Shown here: positions 13,901-24,634 of the stretch, piece by piece
Numbering within the stretch: position 1 is the stretch's first letter
Layout of the letters: the number at the start of each line of letters is the position of its first letter
Assembly: GCA_026874595.1 (NCBI GenBank)
Contig: CM049316.1
Coordinates: 77,595,676 to 77,659,675 of the forward strand
Reading direction: 5' to 3'
Length of the DNA stretch: 64,000 nucleotides
From: Sipunculus nudus
Taxonomy: Eukaryota > Annelida > Sipuncula > Golfingiida > Sipunculidae
Translations under genes and position numbers: made by a program
The notes under the pieces: model-generated
What the model saw: the letters and a program-made list of their open reading frames with translations, nothing else
Told to the model about the DNA's origin: nothing
The model's database searches: none

Positions 13901-16900
13901 CAGCCATTGAGCACAGCCTTCCCATTAAGCCTGGAGAGCACTCCTCTGGGTGGGGGCCAACAATGAAAAATCTCACCACCTCGGGTGTGATTCAAGTTAC
14001 AATCTCCCAGCTTTGAGTCCTGTGCTCTACCCCTGAACCACACAAGCCGGTTAAAAAGGCATCTGTTACAACACATAATTCACATCTTAATGCAGTGTGA
14101 TGTTACAATGGTATAGTCAGTCCCATTATGACCCTCTCTACAGTGTAGAAATAAATGTTCCATGCTGAGAGGTAAAGCTCATGGTGATATAGTTAAGAGT
14201 GGGTTTTAACTTGTTACCACTCAAAACACAAATTCCATTCAGGCACCATGGGGCATTGTATATGAGACACACCAAGTTGATGATATTGTTTTTAGCTCAG
14301 CTGACTATAAGTCATCTGAGCTATAGTCCTGGTCCTTTGTCCTTTGTCCGTCCAGCCGTCCGGCTGTTAACAGGGCACGTTTTAAAACTGTTGGACCTAC
14401 GAATCCAAAATTCTGCATACCATTAGATGTCCCCAAAATCTCCTACCATACCAAAAGTTGGGTCATTAGAACTTCGTTCCTTCGAGATATTAAGGAAAAA
14501 CCTCCGTTTTCCATAAAAAAGCCATTGTTACACTTCAAGGCTGCCTAATATCAAAACCACTGATCTGTTTTTGATCAGATTTACTATTCATATTCTTCCA
14601 TACATTTTCTGTGCACATACCAAAAATTAGGTCAGTATTGGGTATTATTTCGAAGTTATAGGCCCAAATATAATGCAATTTTTTAAAAATCAGGAAATAT
14701 ATTTGCTCACTTAACATGAGAATTGCTGAAGCTGGAGACTTTTTTTCAGGAATATAACTTTATTTAATCAAGATTCAATTGTTTACCCAAAATTAGATCT
14801 GAATTTTGCAAATTGTTCAAGTTATTAGCATAAATAAAAAATCAATACCTTAAATTTTGTCCAAATTTGGCAGTGGCACGTTTTTTCCCTGTAAGTACTG
14901 TTGATTTTATTTTCACAGCATATATACATAAGGATTTAATCTTTTAAAATCTGAAATTTCAAAGAAATTGTTTGAAAAGAGTAGCTTTTATTCAAGTTTT
15001 CATACACCATGTCAAGTGTTGTTTACATCTGGCCCACCTAGTAGTACAGCCTTCACTTGCATTATGTAACCCACCCCAGGCAGCTTGCCTTGGCCCAGCT
15101 TGGCCACTACTAGCAGGCTTCCCCTCTGCCCTGCACTCACCCCCCCCCCCAGCTGGTGCATAAGCTAGATGAATGTTATAATTTTCTGTATTTAATTTTA
15201 TTCTTGGACATGCTACATTTTAGATTTTGTATTGTACCACCAGGATTACAATGATTAAAGTGCACATTTAATTGTGTCCACAAAGTGATGTATTGCTATG
15301 AAAGTGTGGATGTTCATCAGATAAGTAATGCTTTACTTCAGAAGAGTAAAACTTCACCAGGTGTGAAATTGACTATTAATTCCAGTAATTAATTATAGCT
15401 GAGATTGTAATTAGCATAATTATATTGTTTGTCCCTCATTCAACCAACACTGTGTATAATTTATTTGAAAAGATGTTTTTATTTTATCAAATGTACTGAA
15501 TCTTTTATTTTATTTCGGTGAATGAAATTAAGCATGTACTGAAAACTCCATGGGTCCTTTGTTTATATTCTGGATTCTCAACATCATTGTTTGGCTAAAA
15601 CTGAATAAATACCAGACATGCCATTATAAAATTTCTTGCATAAGAATCGGATTCAGGTAAAAATGAAAGTATTTGAATACCAGTGCAAATACTTTCAAAA
15701 TGTATTCATGAATGCATTCATGAATATATTCTATAATATTATTTTAATAATCATTTTAGTTATATTTTATTAAAAAAAATCATATGATTCTCTTATTATT
15801 TTTAATAAAAATTATATTTGGCACAAAATTTTTATTAAATTTTAATAAATAGTTAAACTCTTTATCTTATATGTGCTGCTTATCAGTTATATGGCCAAGT
15901 CAAAATCTGTATGACAGTGGCACTCCATTTGTTAATAAAATAAATGAAATCAATCTCTTCCCTGTCTCCAAAGAAACTATCAAAATCATACATAAGCTTA
16001 ACACTAACAACTCATAATACAGCTTATATTTATTTCCACACAAAACCAGCATGTACATCATTTAAAAATCATATTTTTTATCTTATATAACAGCTGAGCG
16101 CCGTGACCCATAGGTCCCTTGTTATTCCAAGTAGGACATACAGTGATGTAAACTGGGCTGCGTGTTTTGACCTGCCAAAAGAAACAGTCCTGCAACACCC
16201 TTTTTCCTTCCCAGACAGAGTGACATCACAAAACCTTTCATCACCATTATCTTTTCTGATTGGTCACAAATATGATCATATACTTTATTCCTATAAGCTC
16301 GGTTTCACTCATGACCTGCTCTGACAACACCCATGTTCTACAGCCTAATATGGTGAGAGCTCTCATGTATGTCTACAAATATTTCTTGTTTTCCCCAACT
16401 GATGTCAATCCATTATTTTTAGCAACCATCCTAAATATATTCGCCTTTGTTACAGAGACATGTTAATTCAGTGACTCAATATTATTTTTACCTTCCTACA
16501 GTGTTGTGTGGCCTGTACTTGCCATCGGTTCGTTGACTCAGTGAATTCTCCAAATCAATTTCTGTGGGATTCATATACATTGTATGTGCTTATATAAATT
16601 TACGCCCACATTTAATAACAATGTCCACAGATGTAACTTCCATTAATCCTCAGTTATGTCAGAACTTAACTAAAATTAGATACAAGCAATTACTGAGCGA
16701 CTCGGCATCAGTGCTTCTTCCAGGTTCCATCTGATTTATAATCGTCTTTCTAAACAATACCTGAAACGGAGTGACAAATCTAATCAATAATCATGACTGC
16801 GTTTTTCTCTTGTCTCTCTTTCCCACTGTGGTTTATTCTGTCATGAAGTTGTTTCAAAATTGTTACTTATAATGAACATACAATAAATATTTTAATATAT

Positions 16901-18657
16901 TGCACATCATAACAATACATAATATGTCATATGATTATAAATAGGTACATTTGTAGTTTAGCTGAAATTTTTCAGGTACCTGTGTGGTGTACCACAATTT
17001 TAAATTTTTGGGGTACCTGTTGTTGTATTATGTAAAATGGTGATTTTCGTTTCACCGTCAAATTTGTATTTTTCAGGTACCCTGTGGTACTGAAGTGCTT
17101 TAACCTGAACCCAGGTACTGGAGGACGAGGGCAGTACCGAGGGGGTGATGGGGTGATCAGGGAGTTCCTGTTTAGATGTCCTCTCACCCTTAGTATCCTT
17201 ACTGAAAGGAGGGTGTTCCACCCCTATGGCCTGCAAGGTCAGCATTGGTTAAAGTATGAAATCATGGCAAATAAGGATTGCAAATGTTCCCTGACTTTTA
17301 AATTGCCAAAGTGTCACACCATATTTCTTATAAACCATGCAGCATATCATTATGCTGGTGATTCCTCCTTTAATATTGTACTATATTTGATATTATTTTA
17401 CCTTATATTGAGATGTATTAGTGCACCAGTGTATCATAAGTGCCATGACTATGTAACACTGTGGTTACTAGGATATGCCAATCCTGAATTCCAGTAAACT
17501 TTATAGTAACATGACATCTACTGTCTTTTGGTCTCTTTTGTCTGTCAGGAGGCAGCACCATCTGCAGTCAAGTTCATGAACTGTTAAAAAGGAATTTCTT
17601 TTGTGTGACAATTTTGTTATGTTGTATAACTATATTATACAGTTGTTTATTTTAACATGTCATGTACCTATATTATACAGTTGTTTATTTTAACATGTCA
17701 TGTACCTATATTATACAGTCGTTTATTTTAACATGTCCAGTAAAATCTTGCTTAATGTCCACCTCAGTTTATCAACCACCTCAAATTAACAACCACTTCA
17801 TCACGGTCCCAATTCTATTTTATGCTCTTTATATAATACATCACTCAGATGACCACCTTGAAAATGCAACTTCTTTATCTAAGTCCCATTGGTGGCAGTA
17901 ATTTCAAGGTTTTCCTATATTATATGCCTGTAAAGTACAACTGTACACTTGTCCATTTTTCTCAGGAGGAGAACCAGGTCATTGCGGCAGGAACTTGATG
18001 TTTCACCAGGATGGACGTGTCATTAATCTCGGTGGTAAAACCTCAGTTGATGTCCTAGCAGGAGTAAGTGTATATTTGATTGATTTCCAAATTTAATGCC
18101 TGTGAAATAGCCTTAAGTACTCTTCCCATGTTTTGTTTTGTGTGATCTTTTCTCAGATTTACAAAGGGTCAGCTAATGATTAAGGGGTACAAACTGTGTG
18201 ATAACATATATCATTTAAGCTGTTATAACCATGACTCTTCTGAAATTCCAAAGAAAGAGATTTACCAGTGGGTCATATTTACAGTTTTGCACAAAAATAA
18301 ATATTTCTGAGAAACTGTTTTCATTCTGACTACAGCTAGATGTGCATCTTTTCAGATGGATGTACCAGATGGACTCTTTTTCCAGAAGTATGATATTTAT
18401 AATAAAAAATTTCCCTAAGAATCTTTAAAAATTATAATTTTAATCCTTGTGGATGACATTAATTTGACAAACTCTTGTTCCAGGATATGTTCCGATTGCT
18501 GACTCCAGGTGGCGGTGGTTTTGGGCCACCATCACCAGGGGGCAATACTGGAGATTCTCCAGAGAAGAAATGTAGGAAGACGGATCCAGTAGCTACTCAG
18601 CATTACATTGAGAAGGGCAGCGTGTATGCTTATAGACTGGCTCAGGAGTCTGCTTAA
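1816..18657 (+). CDS. OPLAH: 5-oxoprolinase, C-terminal (HyuB-like) half, 14 exons, 5' part outside window
   Basis: 5-Oxoprolinase is a cytosolic enzyme of the gamma-glutamyl cycle that uses ATP to open 5-oxo-L-proline to L-glutamate. Fourteen exons join in one open frame of 577 residues: 1816-1916, 2317-2353, 2860-2970, 3311-3412, 3853-4027, 4475-4584, 4944-5018, 7057-7203, 7855-7989, 10324-10473, 13675-13832, 17077-17237, 17966-18063 and 18484-18657. Every junction has AG/GT borders and compatible phase. Conserved blocks read straight off the exons: [107 protein letters not shown] and the C-terminal TPGGGGFG. These are hallmarks of the hydantoinase B / oxoprolinase family. The first exon in view starts in phase 0 at the beginning of the HyuB region, so the HyuA half must lie 5' of the window; I found no further exon in 1-1815. 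No stop or frameshift breaks the frame. Introns carry many repeats but exon borders are clean. Confidence 0.96.
2317..2353 (+). CDS. OPLAH: OPLAH exon, 37 nt (residues 34-46)
   Basis: A very short exon between TCTTTCAG and GTAAGT. It encodes [12 protein letters not shown], which joins in phase to [15 protein letters not shown] in the next exon, as in other 5-oxoprolinases. It is too short for ORF scanning and is identified by family conservation plus splice signals. Confidence 0.93.
2860..2970 (+). CDS. OPLAH: OPLAH exon (residues 47-83)
   Basis: Acceptor TATCTCTAG, donor GTCAGT. 37 codons in phase 0, containing [11 protein letters not shown] and [16 protein letters not shown], both highly conserved in the family. 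Confidence 0.95.
3311..3412 (+). CDS. OPLAH: OPLAH exon (residues 84-117)
   Basis: Acceptor AATACAACAG, donor GTCAGT. 34 codons in phase 0 with the conserved [20 protein letters not shown] stretch. Confidence 0.95.
3853..4027 (+). CDS. OPLAH: OPLAH exon (residues 118-176)
   Basis: Acceptor TTTATTAG, donor GTAAAT. Encodes [18 protein letters not shown] followed by [20 protein letters not shown]. The His-His-Ala-Asp block is part of the conserved HyuB core. Confidence 0.95.
4475..4584 (+). CDS. OPLAH: OPLAH exon (residues 176-212)
   Basis: Acceptor TTACCCACAG, donor GTAAAA. The first two bases complete an Ala codon. Encodes [20 protein letters not shown]. Confidence 0.94.
4944..5018 (+). CDS. 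OPLAH: OPLAH exon (residues 213-237)
   Basis: Acceptor TTTTCTTACAG, donor GTATGT. 25 codons: [20 protein letters not shown] and MAHIQ, matching the family in length and phase. Confidence 0.94.
5289..6830 (+). repeat. Family A interspersed repeat, full copy A2 (1.54 kb, intronic)
   Basis: Begins AGCTCAGCTGACT with an upstream T-rich run and ends TTCAGCTGAGCGTCAAGACC followed by CATGGGTCCCTAGT. The same arrangement, in the same order, occurs at 35533-37004. The ends are imperfect inverted repeats around TCAGCTGA. The right half repeats the phrase AAAGGTCAAGGTCACAGG several times. No transposase or RT ORF was found. It could be a non-autonomous DNA element or an ancient non-LTR derivative read in antisense (T-run at the left end). 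Confidence 0.75.
6831..7056 (+). other. OPLAH intron end, no feature seen
   Basis: AT-rich intronic sequence leading to the exon acceptor at 7057. Nothing recognised. Confidence 0.5.
7057..7203 (+). CDS. OPLAH: OPLAH exon (residues 238-286)
   Basis: Acceptor CACCTTGCAG, donor GTGAGA. 49 codons, including [13 protein letters not shown] and [17 protein letters not shown]. Confidence 0.94.
7560..7795 (+). repeat. Short dispersed repeat shared with 1040-1385
   Basis: Shares AATGAGGTCATAGGTCAC-like phrases, the TATTTACCA...TCTCA block and the end CTCTTGTT with the segment at 1040-1385. Divergent; borders are approximate. Confidence 0.4.
7855..7989 (+). CDS. OPLAH: OPLAH exon (residues 287-331)
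   Basis: Acceptor CTTCTCAG, donor GTGTGT. 45 codons with [20 protein letters not shown] and [13 protein letters not shown], a very conserved HyuB segment. Confidence 0.95.
8135..10005 (+). mobile_element. tRNA-derived SINE, about 300 bp, with 13-bp target duplications, split by a TIR element
   Basis: The head (about 8150-8218) has RNA polymerase III promoter features: an A-box-like TGGTGTAATGGTTAAGGTG and a B-box-like GAGTTTGAATCC. The body continues with TTGGGCAAGGTCCC and CCACCCAGCAGTAGAAATGA, breaks at 8299, and resumes at 9847 with CAGTAAATATTGGGAAGG. Flanks are identical 13-mers TGTACAAAAAAAG at 8135-8147 and 9993-10005, the target-site duplication. SINE body = 8148-8299 plus 9847-9992. 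Confidence 0.8.
8300..9842. mobile_element. Non-autonomous TIR element (1,543 bp) inserted in the SINE, GTAC target duplication
   Basis: Perfect 24-bp terminal inverted repeats beginning CGTAGATCCGCGTTTTGCCG at 8300-8323 and its complement at 9819-9842. They are flanked by the 4-bp duplication GTAC (8296-8299 and 9843-9846), which lies within the interrupted SINE. The inside holds a diverged tandem duplication of about 265 bp (about 8715-8980 and 8985-9245; shared CTTGCGCCTTTA, TGGCTAATTAAA, GCTGATCATAATATAT). No transposase-like ORF; superfamily not assigned. Confidence 0.8.
10324..10473 (+). CDS. OPLAH: OPLAH exon (residues 332-381)
   Basis: Acceptor CTGTTACAG, donor GTAAAA. 50 codons with [11 protein letters not shown] and [17 protein letters not shown]. 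The introns on both sides contain large transposon insertions. Confidence 0.95.
10474..10706 (+). other. OPLAH intron segment, no feature seen
   Basis: AT-rich intronic DNA before the TIR element at 10709; nothing recognised. Confidence 0.4.
10707..12872. mobile_element. DNA transposon with TA flanks (about 2.16 kb), non-autonomous
   Basis: Inverted ends: left CCGTATTTCATCCAATTGTT (from 10709), right complement CCGTATTTCATCTAATTGTT (ending 12870), each next to TA, consistent with Tc1/mariner/pogo-type TA insertion. Subterminal similarity continues (GTCGA..., ATTAATTTCTAA...). No intact transposase is seen. The interior has an unidentified 87-codon ORF at 11884-12147. Confidence 0.7.
11884..12147 (+). 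CDS. Unidentified 87-aa ORF inside the 10.7-12.9 kb TIR element
   Basis: ATG to TAA, composition more coding-like and GC-richer than the surrounding element, with phrases such as [18 protein letters not shown] and [13 protein letters not shown] do not recognise the protein. Upstream TGAAGCAG could be a splice acceptor. It may be a decayed transposase fragment, a captured gene piece, or chance. Confidence 0.2.
   Translation: MFRERLALLGASDAPPLITFNENQLTNYRLVTVYPPTRSDQDYTVVVKGQTIAFHVNRCFGNGNTWPGNHIPCPCLDNRRYYNQTRY
12873..13674 (+). other. OPLAH intron segment, no feature seen
   Basis: The sequence includes a 130-codon open frame (12860-13252) that begins inside the transposon end and lacks similarity to anything I know; considered chance. 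Nothing else recognised. Confidence 0.4.
13675..13832 (+). CDS. OPLAH: OPLAH exon (residues 382-434)
   Basis: Acceptor TGCTGCAG, donor GTAAGT. Encodes [20 protein letters not shown], then [25 protein letters not shown]. Ends in phase 2. Confidence 0.95.
13868..14050 (-). mobile_element. tRNA-derived SINE (second family), minus strand
   Basis: On the minus strand the head reads TGTGTGGTTCAGGGGTAGAG (A box/D-arm-like) and later TAACTTGAATCACACC (degenerate B box), in tRNA-like spacing, followed by a tail lacking tRNA character. It lies in the intron after the exon ending at 13832. Borders approximate. Confidence 0.55.
14294..16122 (+). repeat. Family A interspersed repeat, long form (copy A3, 1.83 kb, intronic)
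   Basis: Begins AGCTCAGCTGACTATAAGTC and ends CAGCTGAGCGCCGTGACCCA followed by TAGGTCCCTTGTT. The interior resembles the copy starting at 23321 (AAATTAGATCTGAATTTTGC, GTTATTAGCATAAAT, GGCACGTTTTTTCC). A C9 run lies at 15141-15149. Confidence 0.7.
16123..17076 (+). other. OPLAH intron segment, no feature seen
   Basis: AT-rich intron leading to the acceptor at 17077. It contains short tandem phrases (GGTACCTGTG / GGGTACCTGTTG near 16975-17020) similar to the exon border TTTTTCAGGTACCCTGTGG, possibly decoy acceptors. No repeat family recognised. Confidence 0.35.
17077..17237 (+). CDS. OPLAH: OPLAH exon (residues 434-488)
   Basis: Acceptor TATTTTTCAG, donor GTCAGC. Completes an Arg codon, then [28 protein letters not shown] and [15 protein letters not shown]. 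Ends in phase 1. Confidence 0.95.
17631..17737. repeat. 38-bp tandem repeat, 2.8 copies
   Basis: The unit begins TATATTATACAGTTGTTTAT and ends TTTAACATGTCATGTACC; copies start at 17631, 17669 and 17707 and are nearly identical. Intronic. Confidence 0.9.
17966..18063 (+). CDS. OPLAH: OPLAH exon (residues 488-520)
   Basis: Acceptor TTTTTCTCAG, donor GTAAGT. Encodes [18 protein letters not shown] and [15 protein letters not shown]. Confidence 0.94.
18484..18657 (+). CDS. OPLAH: OPLAH last exon with stop (residues 521-577)
   Basis: Acceptor CTTGTTCCAG. Encodes the glycine-rich [14 protein letters not shown] end, a hydrophilic spacer, and the C-terminus [13 protein letters not shown] before TAA at 18655-18657. 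The ending agrees in length and character with animal 5-oxoprolinases. Confidence 0.95.
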   Translation, partial: DMFRLLTPGGGGFGPPSPGGNTGDSPEKKCRKTDPVATQHYIEKGSVYAYRLAQESA

Positions 18658-19576
18658 AGAGTTGTTATTAAAGTAAAGAAATATGTAGTATTGACATATA
18701 CCAATACAAAGTAGGGTGATATTAGATGTAATATAAAAAAATCATATGCCAGTGGCTGCTCAGTGTCTTAGCTCAGTGTTTTATGTGATAAAATAATATT
18801 TTTTTGCTAAGTATAACGATTCCTTCCACTGATTATTTAAAATCATAATTTGTTTCAGTCAATTTTAGTTCAAATAAGATTTATAAATTCTGATTAATTA
18901 AAAAAATGAAACTTTCGCTGTGTTTGTCCATTCTGTCCATGTTAAGGTGTCAGGTTTATATTTATCAAGACAAAATATTCAGTCAATGAAGTGGCATTAT
19001 ACCATTAGTTGTAATACTTGTTTGTTTTAGACTCGGAGTTTGATTTACTTGGGATCATGCAAGATAAGTCATTTTGGCTCCTTGGAATCATAGAAGTTTT
19101 TATTTTAATTGTTCACAGGTTGTGTAAAAATATTCATGAAACTGTTCATAGAATAGGCATTTTTCAGGTGTATTTGAAAAATTGATACAGTAATATCCAT
19201 TCAAATTTACACTTTTCCAATGCTCGAGTCTATCTTAAGCATTCTCATCATTAGTAAAATGGTCTATTTTTATCATGTTGCCTTTGGATAATGATTTGTG
19301 TTAGATGTATGGAATGTTTAAGTTTCTGTTTCATTTTTTCATTAAAACACACCATTAAATCAACAGAATCATGTATAACAAACCAGATAATTTCATTGAG
19401 GAAAATGCATATTTCCTTGAAAATCTTAGCTTAAAAGAGCGCTTGAAATATAATCAGAATCCTGTTTTACATGTAACCTTTATAGTAAGTGTATGTACTT
19501 TGCACTTCAGATACTTGTTGAATTATAATGTAAATGTTCATTATGACTCAAAGGGGCACTGTCATTTGTCTGAGTG
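18658..19576 (+). other. OPLAH 3' UTR and downstream DNA
   Basis: AT-rich sequence after the OPLAH stop. I see no canonical AATAAA close to the stop, so the 3' end is unclear. No coding signal. Confidence 0.4.
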
Positions 19577-20385
19577 GTGACAAGCAGGGTTGGGGCCAGG
19601 TACAAGTGAAAGTATCTAGATACAGGTACAGGTACTTGTGAATTGGCCAGGTACAGGTACAGGTAAAGATATTTGATTTTCACAGAGTACCTAGGTACAA
19701 GTAAAGGTACTTAAGAAAGTACCCAGGTACAGGTACATTTATTTTTGGATCACTTCAAAGATGTTTTTACGGATAATAATAGTGGTATAAATTCATGTAT
19801 ATGCAAGTTAACATGCCTTTTTTCTATCAAACAATATTGAAGTCTTTTGCTAAAGTATATTTTATTAGAACTTATTATCTGTATGGCACCATACATTCAC
19901 AAACATGATATGCAAGTGTATTTAAAGTCCATTAAGTGCACCAAGTAGAGTATGACACCATACATTCACAAGCACGATATTCAAGTCTTCTGAAAGTCCA
20001 TTAAGAACACCAAGTACAGTATGATACCATACTTCACAGACATGATATTTGTGTATTATAAGTTCATTAAGTGGACAGCTTGAATGATTTGCTCAGTTAG
20101 TGGTTACAGCTGACTTCACACTTGTGACCATTCTGGAGGTGTGATAACAATTCAATTCATGAGCAGTTCATCACATTGATGGCTTGCTGATTACTTTACA
20201 CTACAGGTAACCAAATTTAATACAAAAAGAGAAAGTACCTTGTACCAGGTACAGGTATTTTAGTTCCAGGTACAGGTACAGGTACAAGGTACTTCCTACT
20301 CATGACCAGCAGGTACAGGTACTCTGAAATGTGTACCTAGGTACAGGTACAAGTACAAGTACCTGGCCCCATCCCTGGTGACAAG
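19577..20385. mobile_element. hAT-type non-autonomous element (MITE), 793 bp, 8-bp target duplication
   Basis: Terminal inverted repeats CAGGGTTGGGGCCAGGTAC (from 19585) and complement CAGGGATGGGGCCAGGTAC (ending 20377). Flanked by identical 8-mers GTGACAAG at 19577-19584 and 20378-20385. CAGGG ends plus 8-bp duplication are typical of hAT. Both arms are dense in AGGTAC repeats. The centre holds three diverged units of about 75 bp (CCATACATTCACAA, GTCCATTAAG). No transposase. Confidence 0.85.
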
Positions 20386-20689
20386 TTACTTCATCTCTCG
20401 CTGAGAACTGGTCTGTGTAATGTAGTATATTGCTGAAAGTGTTAATCTTCAAAGTCAAAGTGTATCTCAATTCATTTGAAGAGGTCTCCTCTTATGCCTG
20501 GTTTACATTCTGGACTTATTGATATCTCACTATCCATTGTGTTTCGGTACATTGCCTCTTTATTTCTCATGTATATAATTGGGAATAATTGTTGACTTGG
20601 CTCTTCTTAAGGTACATTTGTTTTAGTACATTATGCCCTCTACAGGTAGAAAAGCTTACCTGTTTTAGGAAAGTGGCGTGCAGTTTATA

Positions 20690-20822
20690 TCAGGGGCAAA
20701 TCCAGAAATTAGGAAAAAGAGGGTCCAATCCTAAATAATCCAGGGGTCCAGGCCATGAAAAATGTTCTGAAACCCTTGAAAAAAGGGATGGGGCTCTGGA
20801 CCCCTTTCTGGATTAACCTCTA
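20690..20822. mobile_element. Small palindromic MITE-like sequence
   Basis: Left arm CAGGGGCAAATCCAGAAATT and right arm, on the complement, GAGGTTAATCCAGAAAGGG are imperfect inverted repeats over about 30 bp (also GGGTCCA near both ends). Target duplication not clear. Confidence 0.45.
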
Positions 20823-23320
20823 TATATGATGTGTATACAGCTATTCAAGAATTGATTATTAATACACATACATATTGTGTGCATACCATCTAAGGCATAT
20901 TAATGTCCGCAAACAATAACCACCATCTATGTATTCACTGAGGTGTTTTATCTACAAACAACAAGATAATCCACTTGTAAATGTAAGATTGAAATTATGG
21001 TTACATATGTTGCAATATTATTAGAAGAATATGTGTGTGATATCACTCTATGTTCCTGTACAATACTGAGCAGTTGATGTATATGTTTGTGTTAAATATA
21101 GGAAATTTACTGCATGTTGATATATGACTTTGAATACTCGGAATATATGTGTTGTGCTCTCTCAGCATAGAGTTATATTGTGATGATTACCATGCAGTGA
21201 ATCAAGGTATTTATTATCAATTGTTACAAAAATTGCAATAAATATTTGTAATGTGTATCATTATCACTGTTACTATATATTCCTAATTTTACTTAATGTG
21301 ATGATATTAAGAATGAAAATAATTTGAAAAACAATTTAAAACAACGTACTGGTAATCAAGGATATTAAATAAATTTTCATGATTAAGATCTGAGCACAAA
21401 TCTGTTCCGTTGTCGCTGATGATACAGTTTAGCCATACTCCACCAGGGGGCTCTTTGCTGCACTTCTGGTTAGAGAGACGATGTATGAATATTTGCTGAT
21501 TTACGTTGAATACAGGACCAAAGAATTGTTACTTGATGGTCCACTTATGATTGTTTATTTGCGTCATGAATCTTGTGAATGATTAATTGTATACATTGAC
21601 AGCATGAGAATGATATTGTTGCTGTATATTTACATAATAATTATATGCCTATGGCCTCGTGGAGTTGACGGGTATTGCGGGTAAAGAATAATTATTATCA
21701 TTTATCATGTTGCCACTGTTAATTGTTAATTGATTCCCATCTTAATTATTTTAAAGCACAAGTCCTTTGTATAGTACTTGTATTTATGCCAGTACAGGTC
21801 TACGTACATTTTTCCGGCCATCAAGGGAGTTTGGGATAAAAAATGGCAAGCGGTCATACTGATACAAATACATTGGCCATATTGACGGATAATGGGAGAA
21901 GGTCAAGGTTATTTAAGAAGAATTAGCCATGAGGATCAGCAGACGATTAAGGTCATTCTGTATTTAACGTAACGGTTACCATGGTAAGCAAGGTCACATA
22001 AGGAGGTCAAGGTCATGCTGTGTTGAAAAGACTTAATAGAAAGAAAATATCATCTTAGTAAAGCTAGGGCTGCTGGAATACCACACATGGCCACAGAATA
22101 ACACATTTCAAAGTCAATTTTGTTCTGTTTCGATTTTAGTGCAATATTTTTTTCAGAAAACTAATAATATTAACGTTACGATGTAATTGAGTTTAAATGG
22201 CTTGAATTTGATTTGTTGCTTTCGAATCCACCAGTTGTACTTTAATGTCAGTGGTATTTCATGTTTATATTGAGTCAAACTGTAAGAAAGTTGACCGGAC
22301 ATTTAATCTACTGCCGGTCGGCCAAGGCACGTCGTTCCATATAGAAGGCAGTCAATACTAACTGGAGCCCGTTGATGACGTTATGACCTCATAGGAAACT
22401 GCAATTACTTTATATCATTTATATTAAGTGTCTTATGTGTGACTGGTTATATTTGATGATAGTTCATTGGAGTATGACTGTCCGTTCTTTTAACATAAAA
22501 GAGGCCAAATGATTTCTAGTGCACAACAAGTCTTGGTTTAATTCCGTCCAATTTGTTTGTGCTGGCATAATTTATCATGGTTTTCGCTAAAATTTGGTAG
22601 CGAAATTGATTTGTGAAGAAAGAAATGTCCGGCCTTTATTGAATTGATTCCCTCCAGGCTAGCTTATGTAAAATTAAGATATATGAATCGCCTTTATCCG
22701 TTATGTTACATTTAATGTCAGTACCCGGGACTCGTGGCGGCAATGGACGCCCAACTTGATGTCTTTGTTAATTAATTGATAATATGAATCTCCTTCAAGG
22801 TGACAGGGTTTCCTCGGAGCAGGTACATGCTGTAATAACGAAACAAACAAAATCTGCTCTCCTTGCATTCAGAAATTTAATGCATACTTTTATTACGGGG
22901 CATTTGGCGCTAGTCAGTTTAAACAATGAGACGATATCATATATGAGTCAAACATTATATGTTCAGTTTCCGGTGAAACGCAATGTCTTTTTAATAGTCG
23001 TTCATTTCTTTCAACGTTTGGTGCTGTATTTTCCAAGTCTGTCTAGTTGGAAACCTGGAAATGTTTACACATGGTATATTTTCACCGGCGTTAATACTGA
23101 TCCTGATGTATAATACTGATAAGCATACTGTTGCAATGCTGCACCACAGAGAACCATTGATAAGAAGTAATATGTAAGTAACAGAAAATGTGATAAAAAT
23201 ATAGATATATATAGCAATAAATGGATTATAATCACGTGACTTTATTCTATTTGTTATTTCTCCCGCATGTAAAGTTTCACGGAGGTCATGTCTTCACCCT
23301 TTTTTCGTGTGTGTTTTTAT
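20823..23320. other. Intergenic DNA, no convincing feature
   Basis: A canonical AATAAA at 21237-21242 (plus strand) could be a distal polyadenylation site but has no supporting context. A 109-codon open frame at 22784-23113 has no recognisable domain. Otherwise nothing. Confidence 0.35.
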
Positions 23321-24600
23321 AAGCCAGGCTGACTAAGAGTCAACAGCTATAACGATGGTCCTAACTGTCCGTCCGTCCATCCTTCCGTTTAACTGGCACG
23401 CTTTGAAACCGTTGGATCTGCGGATCCGAAAATCAGCATGTATACAGTTAGATATCCAACCTCCCAACAGGGTCAAAATCAATTGAAATAATGATAGGAC
23501 CCTGCTAACCGTGACGGACTAAAGCATGTTTGACCCAGACAACGCCTCGCTCGGATGATCAGTAAACAAAAAATGTAAACAACGTGACTCTCGATCACTC
23601 GGGACTCAAGACAGAGTATCCGTATCTCTAGACAGAGGCTTACAACGTAGGCTACTGGGGCTCCTGTCTGATTACGACATGCAATAATGGTAATCCTTCT
23701 GCATAATGTTGAAAAGACCACAACAAATGTCCCTGAACTTTTATCGTGCATTTACGTCTTCAACAATTCTAGCAGCAGTTGTATCACGTAAACTATTAAT
23801 GGAATCACGTGCACAAGTGTTTGTTTATATTTACAATACCGCGTCACAGATATGACACCGCAAAATAGATCCATAGGTTTATCAATATACAAAGTAAGTT
23901 TCACGGACAAATGACTTATGTTGGTTATATTAAGAATGGACGTTGTCGAATCATACTCTGTATTGTTTGACAAGAGATATATCTCTTTAATTGACGAGAT
24001 TTAGCGTGTGGAGAATGTTAAATATCCCTAAAACCTCCTACCATAGCGAAAATTGGGTCACTACGACTTTGTTCCCTTGAGATATTAAGGAAAAATCTTT
24101 AAAAACCCACTGTCACACTTTAGGACCGCCACATTTTAAAACCACATCTGTTTTTTAATCATATTTAATATAAATTGTAAAAAAAAGGAAAGATATTTAC
24201 TAATTTAACAAGAAAATTGTGGAAGCCATAGACTTTTTTTCAGAGATATAAACCCAAAACTAGATCTGAATTTTGCAAATTTTTAAGTTATTAGCATAAA
24301 TATAAAATCAGTACCTACAATTTTGTCCTACTTTGGCAATAGCACGTTTTTTTCCGGTTGCTCCTGCGGATTTAATTTTTACAGCATGTACACATGAGGA
24401 TATAATCTGTTACATCTGAAATTTGAAAATAGAAGCTCCAAAATTAGGCTAGTTAATGAATTTTTTGTCGTTGCTCCTATTTACTTGCAGTGTCAAGCAG
24501 CCCACTTAGTTCACTGGAGGTCATTCAGTACAGCTCTTTCTGCTTACATGATTTGTAATGGGTCACTCGGGGTGCACAGGTCACAGGTGTACAGTTATTC

Positions 24601-24634
24601 TCAAAACCCCCCACCCCCCCCCCCCACCCCACCA
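24601..24634. repeat. C-rich simple tract
   Basis: Runs of C separated by single A bases; strongly G-rich on the minus strand. Confidence 0.8.

Noticed and set aside
22784-23113. 109-codon plus-strand ORF in the intergenic region
   Set aside because: No domain, AT-rich codon use and no promoter or splice support.
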